Assembly: GCA_026745465.1 (NCBI GenBank)
Contig: JACYXH010000177.1
Coordinates: forward strand, 1,061,355 to 1,125,354
Origin: Lota lota
Taxonomy: Eukaryota > Chordata > Actinopteri > Gadiformes > Lotidae
Direction of reading: 5' to 3'
DNA: 64,000 nt
The position numbers and the translations under genes are program-made. The notes beneath the pieces are model-generated. The model searched no databases. It saw only the letters and a program-made list of their open reading frames with translations, and was not told the DNA's origin. Position 1 is the stretch's first letter. Every line of letters starts with the position of its first letter. Below are positions 29,427 through 42,010 of the stretch, piece by piece.

Positions 29427-29539
29427 GTGTGTCAGGTGGTACAGTGTAAGATTGTTCCTTGTCATAAGCTGTGTTGACTTTGTGGAATGAGTTGAGGTGA
29501 TATGAGAGTGGGAGAACACAGGCTCAGAGCGCTGAGATA
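29422..29539. repeat. Direct duplication, copy 2
   Basis: Second copy of the 28750-28864 segment, about 672 bp downstream and in the same orientation. The shared text includes ACAGTGTAAGATTGTTCC and AACACAGGCTCAGAGCGCTG. Confidence 0.95.
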
Positions 29540-31255
29540 TTATTGTCAAACTTCCAGACATATGTTGTGCTTTCTATCCCTTCTCAAATGTCAGTGTCAA
29601 AGGTAAATTGAAAAGACAATTTTGGAACGTATACACGCTGACAGATACACGCACATGGAACAAAATGCCTGTCCTATTTTCATAAAACATGTAAGAAAGA
29701 TTCGAAAGAAAGAAAGAAAAAAATGAGATTCTATGAAGGATATAATCCATGCTGTGACCTCCAACCCTAATAATTTACATTTGTGTAGTGGCAAGTATTT
29801 CTATTTGGATAATATAACATCCCATTCTATAGGTCACATTAGTTATTATTTAACAGTTTGACCTCACAGACCCCAGTCATCCAGTTGGCATAATGTGGGG
29901 CGTGTGGTCCACAGTTAAGTGGCTGTCTTACAAGTTGAGTTTTGACAGCTCTCTGATTGCGTCCTGCATTCAGAGTTGCTCGATGTCTGTCTGTAAACAA
30001 CTGCCAGTCCCCCTGTCTGTCGGCCCTGACATCCATCTCAGCGGACGAACTGACCAGGCATGAAGGCACACACTATGGGAGAGAATCAGTGAAGACACAT
30101 TGCTGTATCACGGTGTGTGTGCACGCTTGTGTGTAATGGGGAAGAAGGGTGGAGCAGTAAAGCTATAGCGTTGTTGATCAAGTTATATCACGTGACAGCT
30201 ATAACCAAATGTGACCTTCTTCTTCTCCTATCATGTAGAAACAACCCAGCCATGACTCCAGAATTAAGTTACATCACAATCCCCTCTGCAGATTTCATGA
30301 AGCCACCCTGGAGAATTTGTTACAGTCTATGGTCAAGACCCAGTAAGACCCAGTGTTTTATCAAGAAATAAAATACTAGGTCCCAGGAGACAGGCCTTGT
30401 TCCCTTGTTGCTTCAGAGTAGACCTGATGTTAAATAACGACATGTTTTGTTTTGATTCATGGCTAATGGGGTTGTGTTGTGGGAGTAACTGAAGGTGAAG
30501 GTAATTGTGTAATTTGGCCACACCTACATTTGAGTTCTGTTTGGAGGAACACCCCCCAAGATGGTTGTCATGCGAAGCAAGAGATAGTAAGTATGAAAAG
30601 CAACTACAAACTGTGTTTAAGTTAAAGGCTTAGTTTAATGGAAAAAAATTATAAGAAGGACATTTTAAGTTTATTTTCTGTACTCCTTTTGGATTTGTGT
30701 TTGCACCTTTCCCTTAATGGGTATTTTGTGTTTCCGCATGTGGATTAATGTACTTCTAAAGCTTCATCCTGGACATTTGGTGAGGTAGGAGCTGTGGACT
30801 TTAAGTTCTTATATTCCCCACCTTTTTCTGTGATTTATTGGACATTGTTTGTCATTGCCTTCAATGGACTGCTATGAACTGTAACATGAACTGTTTCGTT
30901 TACTTATTTCCCAACCCAGTATAGCTATAGTTATCTGTCTTAAGATTTATTAGAAAGGACTGTTATAATACTTCAGTCCACAATTTCTAAATGAGCACCA
31001 GAGTTACTAGCAGTTTTTATCCAATCCATCCTTGTGTGACAAAACATATAGGATCCAACCCAAACCAATGGTCTATGCTTTCCCTCATCCCTGTTCTTTC
31101 TCTGCTTCCTAAAAAAAATCTGTTATCTCCCTCCCTCCCTCCCTAGGCCTTGTTCTTTCATCTCCCTTTGCTCTGGTGAATACAAAAGTAACTATTTAAA
31201 CGCACCGCATGATAAAGTGTGAAATGGAAAAAAGAAGCAGGGATGAAATCACATT
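29540..31255. other. Intergenic, nothing recognised
   Basis: Unique sequence with no coherent coding frame or known repeat. A short (AAAG)n lies near 29704. Confidence 0.5.
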
Positions 31256-31264
31256 AGAGAGAGA

Positions 31265-31312
<48 letters not shown>
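31256..31312. repeat. (GA)n microsatellite
   Basis: About 25 GA units with one GACAGA variant. Confidence 0.97.
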
Positions 31313-31640
31313 TCATTAATTGGTGATGAGGGGACAGGAGGTGGAGGAGAAGCAGAACAGGATGATGAGGACATCTGGACGACAGAGTTTAGAAGAGAGG
31401 GATCAGGAGGAGAAAGGTGGTATAGCCGACTAGACCATATCAGAGGGTGAAATCTGTGACAGTGGGTGTGGATGAAGTGAAGAGGGGGATGGAAAGGAGA
31501 CGAAGATTCTGGGTGTACCATGCCAAACTAATGCGTTTTGTGGCGCCTGGCAGGTGTGTCGCTTGGATGAGTGCCTGGCTTACTCGGCCAACTGCGGAGC
31601 GGTCGAGAGACAAGAGAGTCAGAGAAATAGATGAATAAAG
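31313..31640. other. GA-rich intergenic stretch
   Basis: Purine-rich sequence (GAGGAGAAG-type) grading into unique DNA. No gene recognised. Confidence 0.5.
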
Positions 31641-31641
31641 A

Positions 31642-31702
31642 GTGTGTGTGTGTGTATGTGTGTGTATGTGGGGTGGTGGGGGGGGGGGGGGGGGGGGGGG
31701 GG
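31642..31702. repeat. (GT)n followed by 25-G run
   Basis: GT units with TATG variants, GGGTGGTGG, then 25 consecutive G at 31678-31702. Confidence 0.97.
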
Positions 31703-32428
31703 TCAGAGAGGAGTAGATAAGAGATATGGCGTGATTGACTGTGATGTACCCTGGGGCAGACAGAGCCCAGGTAGACACAACCAAACGAGCGTGAGAGAGT
31801 GGAATGCAGGGGAGAACGAGATGAATACAGAGAAGCAGTCAATAAGGCTGTGTGTGTGTATGTGTGTATTCATATGTGCGTGTGTCAAATAGGTGCCACA
31901 TGGCATCTCTTTAGGAGCTGGGGCCTAAACTGATGATGGATAGAGGCAGTACATGCATCTCTGTACAGCCACTATCTACTAACTTAGATAGGTGTGCAGC
32001 CTATACCAACTGCTGCAGTCAATGGTTGTGTACTGATGATGGACACACTGGTTGAGTCACCCTACCTGGCTAAGCACTATCATTCAAATGTAAAATGTTT
32101 GGAAGAACATTCCTTGAGACTTGAACAGGAATAGCTGTGCATAATCCAGCCAGTCTGTTGAAGAGATTTTGGCTAAAGGCACATCGATTTTCAACTTCAA
32201 GACATTCACATATATTCCTTTCCAAATAAAATCTATTTCAGGTGATTCCATATATGTGATCATTGCTGTTTTCTTTCTGGTTTGAAGTAGTTTTGTTAGC
32301 CAGTTCATGCAATTGTTATAAAATAGACATGATGGTAGTGTTTAGTTGTTTTTCTGACAGAGCATTTAGTTAATAGGCATGTAGTGTGTCCAGAATGCTT
32401 TATATTCTGGATCAAATTTAGTTTTAAT
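31703..32428. other. Intergenic, nothing recognised
   Basis: Unique DNA without a gene or known element. Confidence 0.5.
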
Positions 32429-32463
32429 TCTCATTCTCATTCTTATTCTCATTCTCATTCTCT

Positions 32464-32536
<73 letters not shown>
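32429..32536. repeat. (TCATTC)n grading into (TC)n
   Basis: Hexanucleotide TCTCATTCTCATTC units, then about 33 TC units. Confidence 0.97.
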
Positions 32537-32539
<3 letters not shown>

Positions 32540-32540
<1 letters not shown>

Positions 32541-33988
32541 GATGATGGGTGTGGTCTCGAATAATTGTGTCTGTGTTTGCCTCAAGTTGGTATATTAAAT
32601 CTTCCATAACTGCTGATCCACGAATAGCCTAGCAAGCTCCTTCGCCACATGTCCTGTCATTGAGTGCCTAATTGGCAAAAACATAGACATTGTTGCTGTG
32701 TACACACACAGAGAGATAAATAAGTACACACACGCTTACACACACACTCACACACACACACATAAGGAAACACAAATACGGGAAAGGGAAGAGAAAACAC
32801 AATTAGAGGAGATAAATGTCAGGTCTATTTCATAGCGTGCAGACTTCTCAGGTGGCCCTCTACACTCACTGTGCTGGGAATAGGAATTAGCGATCCCAGT
32901 AAATAATGTGGTGCTGGAAGAGGTGGCCCCTGGTCACCATGCTTCACAAAAAGGGGCTTTTTAAAACGAAAAAGAAATATAAGAACATTCTTGACATTTC
33001 CAGAAAGAGAAAGTGAGACTTGAATTAAACTGCACTGAATGAGATGACAATAAAGTGATGGCAATAAAGTATGTTTATTTATTTTGTTTGCGCGCAAAAC
33101 AAGCCAGCACTTCTACCATATTCCAACCATAATGGATAAATAAGAATTGCGATGTGTCAGTTTAGTTATTTCTCTCCGTCTTTATATCTTTACATTTGGT
33201 GATGTGAAAGTGTTTCCATCTCCGCCAATTAGCATGATGATTTGTAGCATACCAGTGTGTTAACAAATGTCCTCCCAAAACAAATGACTATCACTCTGGA
33301 ATCCTAGCCTTGACATAATTAATCTAGCAGAGTATGTTTGTGAGACAATTTGTGGGTAATTTGTAATTTCCCAACTCTTGAGACACAAAATGTCTCCAGA
33401 GTAAAGATAGATTGATTAAGATTGTGAGAGTGCTGAATTAACACAGAGATTTCTGTTAATACTATTGTCATCCTTTTGCCTCAACATCTTAAGTAAAAAT
33501 AAAGAAATAAATAGGCTCACTGAGCAAATTGTTTCTTAACATCGTTTTTGAGCTGAGCTAGCTTCTTCCTTCACTCTCGTATCCCACTCCCTCCCTCCCC
33601 TCCTTCCTTTCTGTGACTGAGTATCATAGCCAATTTTACAGTAAATTACTCCTTAAACAAGCCCGATAGAGACAGGCTCAGCAGTCTGGCACCAAGCCGG
33701 CACGTGTAAACATGATTATGGGGAGGAAATGGGTCCATATTTTACAGCTCACAATGACAACCAATTAAGGCCAGCAGCTCGGTGGCTAATTCTTCAAATG
33801 CAATATGTGCACAAAATAAGGAGGGGGAGTAAGTAAAAGAGGCTAAGGGAGGAGGAGGAGGGTTGATGGGACAGGAGGAGGGGAGAGCACCAATTAAAGA
33901 GGAAAACAGCCCCGACATTGCTGATGAGGTTGGGATGATGTACAAGAGACACCCTAGTAGTGTGCAGTTTACGTTGACTGGAGGTTCT

Positions 33989-34044
<56 letters not shown>

Positions 34045-36427
34045 GGGTGTGCGTGCGTGCGTGCATACCTGAGCGTGTGCGTATTTGTCAGTATTGTTCC
34101 TGAAATTCTTAGCAGCTCAGAGAAAAGAAAAGGAAAAGTCATGTGTTGATTGGGGAGGTTGTGTGTGTGTCAAAGGCTCATTCGGTTTTCTTATCAGTTT
34201 TTTTGATTACACATCTATTGCCATCATTCTTTCTCAAATTTGGATTTGGACCAAAACCCACTTTGAAATATGAAACAAACGAGAAACACTAACAGTACAG
34301 ACAAATATAGACTTATCTGCAAAGCATGTTGTCACACATGCCTTACATGTAATCTTTTCTTTTTTTGTGGCTTTCGTTATTATATGCTTATTATAAGAAA
34401 TAATGAAACAATAAGCCACATCTTCTGCACAGGGGGTTGCTGGGGCTTACACCTAGGGGAGAGCTCATCAGGTTCAGCATTCTTTGAGCCATGGCAGAAC
34501 AATGCAATTAAACTGATGTATGCGAACAGAATCTCTTGGGCGTCACAAAATATATATTTTGCAGAATGGTTGCTTGACCTCCTCCAACTTATCCCCTCTG
34601 TCTAGTCCATCTTAAGAACACCCCAACAGGGTGAGGGAAAGGGGCAAGGATGGATGCGAACATTTGCTTGTGAAACAACATCTTGACCAAATGGGAGATG
34701 AGAGGAGTTAGGGGAAGCTGTTGGAAACATTCAAGCTGTTGAAGTTGTTGGAGAACCTGGCAGACACGGTAGACTAGAAGATCATTGAAATGTGTCTTAT
34801 CCAGGTACACACATTAACAGTATTTCTCTGAGGACATAATTCACAATGAAACTGAATAGTGCTGCGACATTGAGGCAAAGTGGAGCAGCAGATGCTAATA
34901 TACTCTGGAAAGATTAGGAATGTCTTCAGAGCTACACCGTCGCAAAACGCCTCTAGCCTGCAATGTAAGTGGTAGGGGAATAGTGGGTTCATATGTCAAT
35001 ATATGGTTTATGGTCATGGAGCCATGTAGAACACCACCCTATAGGGGAACATAGTGGGAATCCATGTAGGTGGAGCTGGATCAATTCCAGATGGTTTCCA
35101 AGAACAGAGCAAACCTAAAGGGGTGTAATTGAGAGACACTCTAAGTTGTACGTCAATGGTACAGCTGCTCCATGGGTGGAGGTCTAAGAGTGGTGACCAT
35201 GGTACTGGTGAGCCTGATAGAAGGGGCTCGATATCACCCTCCCCACCGGAGCGGGAATGGCGAAGAACACTGAGACACTGAACATTGTACTGGGGCGCTG
35301 TTTATGTGGTCAATAAACACGGCTGCAATTGCTCATGAGAAGCTTCCCCTGTTTTGTTTGCCATGCAATGAGAACTAGTAGACTGTGGAGATAACAAATG
35401 GTACAATATCAACTAATTTGTCCTCTTTCCCCTCTACTCTTCTTCCTCTCTATTAACATATTACACGTTTGGCATCGATGTGTGGAGTTGTTGGGGGAAG
35501 CAAAGCGTTTGTATTGGGTCTTTAATGAACTCTCAGCAGTTGTGTGCATCTTTTTGATTCAGTGAATGTAAACGGAATATCAGCAATACAAGTTATTACA
35601 GGCATTTGGCAGTTCATGCAGCTCGCTTTAGCCATTGGAGGGAGGGCGTGTTGCCTTCACCTGGGATTCCTCTATGTGGTATTGAATGTTTCAGCAAAAC
35701 CTTTTTGAAAAAACCTTCTTTGAAGAACTGCATGGCAGAATACAAAGACATAGGGGGACTGTTTGTCTATATGTGGGCCAATGTTTCTCGTATGATGCAG
35801 CACAATTTGTAATAAATTCAATAGGAACATGTCAGGCAAAATTAATAAATGGATAACCCGTTGATTGTTAAAGAGTGCTCTCATTTAAATCCTGTTTTCA
35901 ATAGTTAATGGTCCATTCAAAACCAGAGAGAGGAAATGTCTAACACAGAACGACGACGGCTGATCCTAATTGTTATAAAGTGGCTCATAAATTATATGAT
36001 CCTCGATATTATTAAAGATGTAAAATTACATGCCTCTCCATCTTTTGTCTCTTATCCTGCCCTTTCGCACTTACTCGCTCACTCTCTGCCAAGTCTCAGT
36101 GTCCCAGCGCACCTGTTTTTAATCTTGTTCCAGGCACGCAGCACGCGAGTTATATGTGTAACTCCCATTATTCCCATGTTAAATGGAACATAATCACCAT
36201 AGCAGTGAAAGGCAATTCTATTCAATCCTCAGAAAATGAAAAGGGAAAAGAAAAGGAAGGGGTGAAAAAAAGAAAGAGAGAAGAAATGACCGGGCACAGA
36301 TTATTGCTTTCCTTTGAGCGTGCGTCAACAACACTTGAATTTAATGCATTTGTGCGGCAGTGCAGACCTCTCCGGCCCTCGGGGGAAATAACTGCGCTGA
36401 ACCGTTAGGGGATTATGGACAAGTAAG

Positions 36428-36428
<1 letters not shown>
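32540..36428. other. Gene desert, possible regulatory DNA
   Basis: No coding frame recognised. Blocks at about 33640-33800 and 36040-36420 are of high complexity with balanced composition and are candidates for conserved non-coding elements. The stretch 34400-35300 is complex unique DNA in which I recognise no family. Confidence 0.4.
33991..34064. repeat. (GT)n microsatellite
   Basis: About 24 GT units, then GTGGGTGTGCGTGCGTGCGTGC. Confidence 0.97.
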
Positions 36429-36468
<40 letters not shown>

Positions 36469-36497
36469 TGTTTGGAGGGGGGGGGGGGGGGGGGGGG
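36429..36497. repeat. (GT)n followed by 21-G run
   Basis: About 20 GT units, then TTTGGA and 21 consecutive G at 36477-36497. Confidence 0.97.
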
Positions 36498-36499
36498 TT

Positions 36500-37330
36500 G
36501 GGGGGCTGGGGGCGGGTGTTCAGAGCTTGTCTGTGGCGGCCCCCAGGCCATTATTGATAGACCGTTAGTCTCCCTTCAGTCCTGATTTATCAGACGCTGA
36601 TGTCCAAGGCCCCACAGACACACCAATCTATACATACAAACAAAGCAAAGCATCTGTGTTATCTTTAGGCCTGCCTTTAGGCACACCATTTTTTATGAAA
36701 ATGAATGCTGTATTTTAATACAATGTAATCCTATGGTATACCATGAAATGTTTTCACTAGGTCAAATGGCATTTCCAGTTTGATTCCCCATATTGGAAAG
36801 GGACTAGCGACCAGTTGAAAACACAGATAATTTATCATATTATTAAAAAGGGCATATATGTTTGCATTTGTGCAGCTTCTTATGTACCATTAGTTAACGT
36901 CTCTGTAACAATTGAAAAATGGTGTCCGATACATTCACAATGGAGATCTAAATTGCTGGGTAAATGCCAGAGGGCCAGGCACACAGTCACTGAGCAAACA
37001 AATACAATCTCACCACCGCTAAGGCGCTAGAACGTGCTACATTACAATAATGTGGTGCATTAGAATATTAGGTTTACAGCCTAGTCGTTTGTCAAGGGGC
37101 TCTTTAGGGGCTGTAAAAATGTCTCTGTGTGGGGGATTTGCCGTCGCAATAAAGCCCCACTCCCTCAATTAGTCCTGAGATATAGAGGCAGGCAAATACG
37201 GATCAAGTGAAGATGCAGTGTCAAGACTCGGAGGAGATAAAAGGTGTCTGCATGCATCAGGCCTTTGTTTTTCCGCACACTTGCATAGTGTCCTTGATGT
37301 ATGCTTTCATAGAGAGAGGAGAGTTGTGTA
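36500..37330. other. Intergenic, nothing recognised
   Basis: Unique sequence, no gene or known element seen. Confidence 0.5.
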
Positions 37331-37348
37331 TGTGAGAGAGAGAGAGAA

Positions 37349-37380
<32 letters not shown>
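37331..37380. repeat. (GA)n microsatellite
   Basis: About 25 GA units with AAAG variants. Confidence 0.95.
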
Positions 37381-38100
37381 TTTAAGAAAACTATTGGAGA
37401 AAATAGGAGCAGGCCACCCTTTCATATGGCATATGTGTAGGAAACAAAGGTAGTGGGATATTACATACTGTGAAGAATGGGATCTACCGTTTTCTTTACA
37501 TAATACAATGGACAAATAGGCGAGCAAAGATAATTATATACATACACAGAGGTGGGGTGTGTGTCCATCATTTCTTTAAGCAGTCATTTTCCGGTTTCAA
37601 TGTCCTATTCTAGCTCATTCAGTTTCATTTTATTCCCTTCAACCTTCAAACACACACAGTCACACACGGGCAGAGGCGCATGATTTCAATGAAGAAAGAT
37701 GATGCCATTGAAGAGAATGACAACTACCATCTGACATTTACTAACCTTTCAACAGAAAGAGAGAGAAGAAGAGAGAGGGAGAATGGACAGATGAGAGACG
37801 GAGGGGAAAGGGGGTAGAGGGTCTATGTATGGCATTTTTGTTTTCCATTTCTTTCACCATTATATTGTTCTTCGTGGGAAAAGATGCATTGTTGAGGCAC
37901 AATATCTTTACGCCATGAAGTGCACAGATTTAATTTGGGTCCACATAATGACCTAAAATGCTCCTTGTTCACACTTTTTTCAATACAGTTGACACAATTT
38001 TCTTTCACAACAAAATAGTTGTTATTGAGTATATTGCATTAATGAAAAACAGTGTACAAAATCTTTCTTTATAATCGGCAGATGCCATGTTGAGTATGAG

Positions 38101-38165
38101 ATGATGATGATAATAATAATAATAATAAAAAATAATAATGATAATAAAGATGATGATGATAATAT
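38101..38165. repeat. (ATG)n/(ATA)n trinucleotide patch
   Basis: ATGATGATGATAATAATAAT and similar degenerate units. Confidence 0.9.
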
Positions 38166-38193
38166 AATAGCACAAACAATTATTATCGTTGTG

Positions 38194-38229
38194 TTAAATG
38201 GTACAACAATAGATTATTGTACCATTTAA
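38194..38229. repeat. 13-bp perfect inverted repeat
   Basis: TTAAATGGTACAA at 38194-38206 and its exact reverse complement at 38217-38229, with a 10-nt spacer. Confidence 0.9.
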
Positions 38230-38280
38230 TTAGTAAAGTAATAAATTACATAAATAATAACTATTTTTTGTATCCATCAC

Positions 38281-38600
38281 ACTTTAGTCAGACAGACAGG
38301 AAAATCGATGGATGTGTTTCTGATGCTTAGAACTGGGTTATTCCAAAGCCTTGGAGCAGCATCAGATAAAGCACCATCACCCTTACTCTTTCGCCAGAAC
38401 CGTGGCGTAGCCTAAAGTCGTGTGTTTGCAGATCTATGGCCTCGGTGAGGAGGTCAGAAATACAAAGGGGTGCTAGTCCACTTGGAGTTTTTAAAACATC
38501 TGAAAATCTATTATTAGTTTAATCCATGGCCAATGGAGAGAGTCCAGAAGGATCCAGAGGGGAGCTCTATTGCCGACAGCCTGCTTGCTATGTTGTAGAT
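38281..38600. repeat. Possible old interspersed repeat, unnamed
   Basis: The text TTATTCCAAAGCCTTGGAGC, followed later by TTTTTAAAACATCTGAAAAT and CTATTATTAGTTTAATCC, resembles the order of segments in an interspersed repeat common in fish. I cannot name the family and the copy is heavily diverged. Confidence 0.25.
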
Positions 38601-40127
38601 TGGTTGACAAACTTCAATGTTTCATGCCATCCTAGGAATGTTAGGCATGTAAATAAAATGCAAATAAATACTGGGGCCTTGGGCAAAGAGCCTTGATTTA
38701 GGAGGTGAACAACATTAGCGTTCTGGTTCTAGGAAATCTTTTTTTTTCTTCATATTGATGATGCTAAGAGCTTTGTTATCAATGGCAGAGTAACATGGGG
38801 CTCAGGGCAAGCTTCTATGCCAGGGCCCCCCAGGGAAGCCCACTATCTGGAGACAGAGGCAACCAGGGACCTGCAGCATCAGATACTTGCCTATTTACAG
38901 CCTCGCTGAAGTGAAGCTCCACACTCCCTGTGGGGTAGCTACAGCTGTTCAGGTCCTCAGGGCTGCTTATAGTTCACCATTGTGTAATTGCCAACAAGCA
39001 GTGGTTTGATTAGGTTAGTTTAGTATAGGACAAGATGAAACTTGTAGAAGTTTAGACAATTTAATTTAACGTTAAAAGCTGTGTCTACCTTAAGAAGCAG
39101 TCTTCCTAGATATTATTGCATATTTCATGGAGCCAGGTCCTTAATATTATAGTCAGGCCTTAAATTGGAACCATTATTTCAAGTATTACAGCTCACAGCA
39201 GGTTAGGGTTAGTTTGATAAACAATGAGCTTGTTGGGTATTCAGAAAGGCATACTTAATTATTTGTAACAAAAAAACAAGCATTACTCCTGTCTCCAGTA
39301 GCATCAAATTAGAACGATGCAGTAGAACTCCAGGCCTGAACACAAACAGACACGGGTGAACATCATTATTCACTCACTCAACCATTATGCCTTCTTTTTT
39401 ATTGTCAACCTTTAAAAGGCCACTCATCTCTTTAACCAATCATGTCTATGTCCCCTGCTTTCATACAGGCTAATACCATAAGCTGCCTATCAATTTTTAT
39501 GTATGCTGCCGCAACTTGTCTGAGTGAGAGGATTCAATGAGTGCAAAGAGGGTCAATCGCAGCAGAAAGAATGTACTCCTTCAGATCCAGGAGGGAGAAA
39601 AACAAGGACCAATAGAAATGAATAAAGATGGTTGGATGGAGAGAGAAGGGGGCGAGAATGATTTAGGTACACAAGGAGGAAGAACCTGCACGGTGGCCAC
39701 ATCTCTTCAGTTAAATGCCCATTTAATACACAGCACAGGGTAGAGTAAATAAAGTGTGTTTACTACAGCCAGTCTGATCCCTCAATTTAAAACCTTTTTC
39801 TGATTGGTCCCTCGTTCTCCACCCACCACATGCCCTACCCATCCAATAGTCTCCAAAGTATTTTAATCTAAACTGAAATCATGAAACAGAAATCTGTAGC
39901 ATTGTTTGCTTTGAATTGATCAATATTGTTTGGAGACCTTTTCAGAGTTTGGGTGGAAGTGCTGTATCATGATGAGACCTTAATGATCTCACTTTGTTAA
40001 ATGAACGACCACATCATACATCATAAGAATTTGAATAAGTATTGTCTTTTTTTTGGAAGTGAACATCATTCTAATCAGTTAAGATAATAGTTTCCAGGTT
40101 TATAAATCATAACTAACAATTTTTTTA

Positions 40128-40564
40128 ATTGTCCAGTATTGAGCGAGAATGCTGCAATCTCAACCCACTATCACCCTTAACTTTTAGATAACACCTGACT
40201 ACATAATGCCTTCTGTAGTCCAACACAACAAACTCTTCACGGAACTCCTTTCTCCAACTCTCGCTCACGTTTCCACCGTTCTCTTCCTGCAACAACTCAA
40301 CTCTCATGAGATTCAGAGCGAGACTTGTCCTTGAGCAAGATTGGACACAATAACAAACAGACCGGATCAAGCGAAAGGTAAAGACAAAATTTGTATTTTT
40401 CTGTAGAGATCCTTTCCATAATGTTGTATGACAGTTGTAATTACAATCTGAGTTTGTTATTGTTAAAAACAAGGACTTTTATAGGAAATACATTGACGGT
40501 GCGCTGTCACATTGCACATTTTGTGGATGACTACTGCAGCATTCTCACTCAATACTGAAACAAT
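40128..40564. mobile_element. Small non-autonomous DNA element with 23-bp inverted ends
   Basis: Inverted ends at 40134-40156 and 40535-40557 match at 22 of 23 positions (CAGTATTGAGCGAGAATGCT then GCA). Similarity continues outward through ATTGT-like text. The whole is about 435 bp with no coding capacity for a transposase. It is of MITE type; the superfamily is not assigned because no clear target duplication was found. Confidence 0.75.
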
Positions 40565-40569
40565 TTCAG

Positions 40570-41869
40570 TATCGGCATTAGTCCCATAGACCCAAAATGA
40601 TGGGAAAGATTAAAAATCCAGAAGTTATCCTTTCAATTATGAACAGCATGGCAAAGTGTTTTTCATTGTGTATTTATTTTATTTTAGTATGATCTGCTAC
40701 TGAGATAATCATTTAGATAACACACACACACACGCACACACACAGGGGTGCCCCCTGACAAGGAACCAACATTATTTTGAATAAAGAATATATGACACAC
40801 AACTGCAGACACTCAGCAGCTCAGCACTCAGTTGCATCAATGCCGTTTCTTTACTTTTATGAACCTGTAAATATTGCATTTGCTTAACCTTTTCACAAAG
40901 GTTAAGCAAGGGACGAGGGGACAAGGAATGTGTCGAGTCTTCTTCTAGGAAGATGTGAGAAGGACTGCAGTCATACAGTGGAGGGTGGTCTCAGGGGAGA
41001 AGACGGTGCAGAGCTGCACAAAGGCTTCATAGATAACCCTAGTTGCCTCTGTTGAGTTGAAGGCTATCAGTGTCTTTCAGGTCATATGATACAGAGATCC
41101 TAGTTGCTAAGGTTACAGCAATTTTGTGGCTTGCATTGCAGGACTTTTAAAATTACTTTCTTACACACATGGGGACTCCTATTAGAAGTGAAGCAGCACA
41201 AAATGTAATTGGCTGCTGCTCTTTCTGACTGTTAACTAGTCCTATGTAATAAATACTAGAGGGGCCACAGTTGTGTTTTGTCCTATATAGCTACTGCCGT
41301 ATTCATGTCACAAAACAACAACTTGTGATTGCAGACGTTATGACATTACATCCTGGTTTTGTTTCTGGGTCAGGGTGGGATAGGTTTTGATTTAGAAGTC
41401 TTTGGCCAGGGAAAATATTTGGTAAAAGCAAGAGAGGATGTGGTTGACTGCGAAAAATGTTTGTGTACATGAAAAACTGTTTGCTGTGGATGTATGTCGT
41501 TGCATGGTGGAGTTAAACGAATAGGGCAGATCCAGATAGTTTAGCTATTATAGCTATGCAGTCTAATCATCATCGCAGGGGATTGATTATGTTCATGGTA
41601 ATTGGGAATACAGTCTCAATAGAAAATAAATAAATATCAAAGGGTTTTAATTCTGAAAGCAAATAATCAACCAATATAGCAATCAACACTGCACTACGTG
41701 TTTCATTCTTTTGATGTTCTCTTATTTTTAAGCATTTTCTTAGGATTTCAACATGCTCTATCTTGCCTCAGTTCAATCTTTCCCTTCCTATCTTCTTCTG
41801 TTTCTTGTAGAATTTATTATAATTTTGTATGATACAGATTGAAATGGAACACAGATATGATGTTGACGC
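40570..41869. other. Intergenic, nothing recognised
   Basis: Unique, mostly AT-rich DNA with one short (CA)n near 40720. No gene seen. Confidence 0.5.
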
Positions 41870-41897
41870 TCCCCCCCCCCACACACACACACACACA
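41870..41897. repeat. Poly-C (11) plus (CA)n
   Basis: About 11 C then eight CA units. Confidence 0.9.
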
Positions 41898-41929
41898 GAC
41901 ACATCCACAAATGAAACACAATACAGTCT

Positions 41930-41951
41930 GCCCATGATAGGCAATTAAATG

Positions 41952-41983
<32 letters not shown>

Positions 41984-42010
41984 TAATGATGCCCATGATA
42001 GGCAATTAAA
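41930..42010. repeat. (CCCATG)n flanked by a 20-bp direct repeat
   Basis: GCCCATGATAGGCAATTAAA occurs at 41930-41949 and again at 41991-42010. Between the copies are about four to five CCCATG units (41954-41981). Confidence 0.95.

Larger units (their letters stand above)
37381..40127. other. Intergenic with minor repeats
   Basis: No gene recognised. It contains an ATA/ATG trinucleotide patch (38101-38165), a 13-bp hairpin (38194-38229) and a possible old interspersed repeat (38281-38600). The rest is AT-rich unique DNA. Confidence 0.5.

Noticed and set aside
34400-35300. Stretch considered as a retroelement polymerase remnant because of VYLD-like text
   Set aside because: No other polymerase motif in any frame at the right distance.
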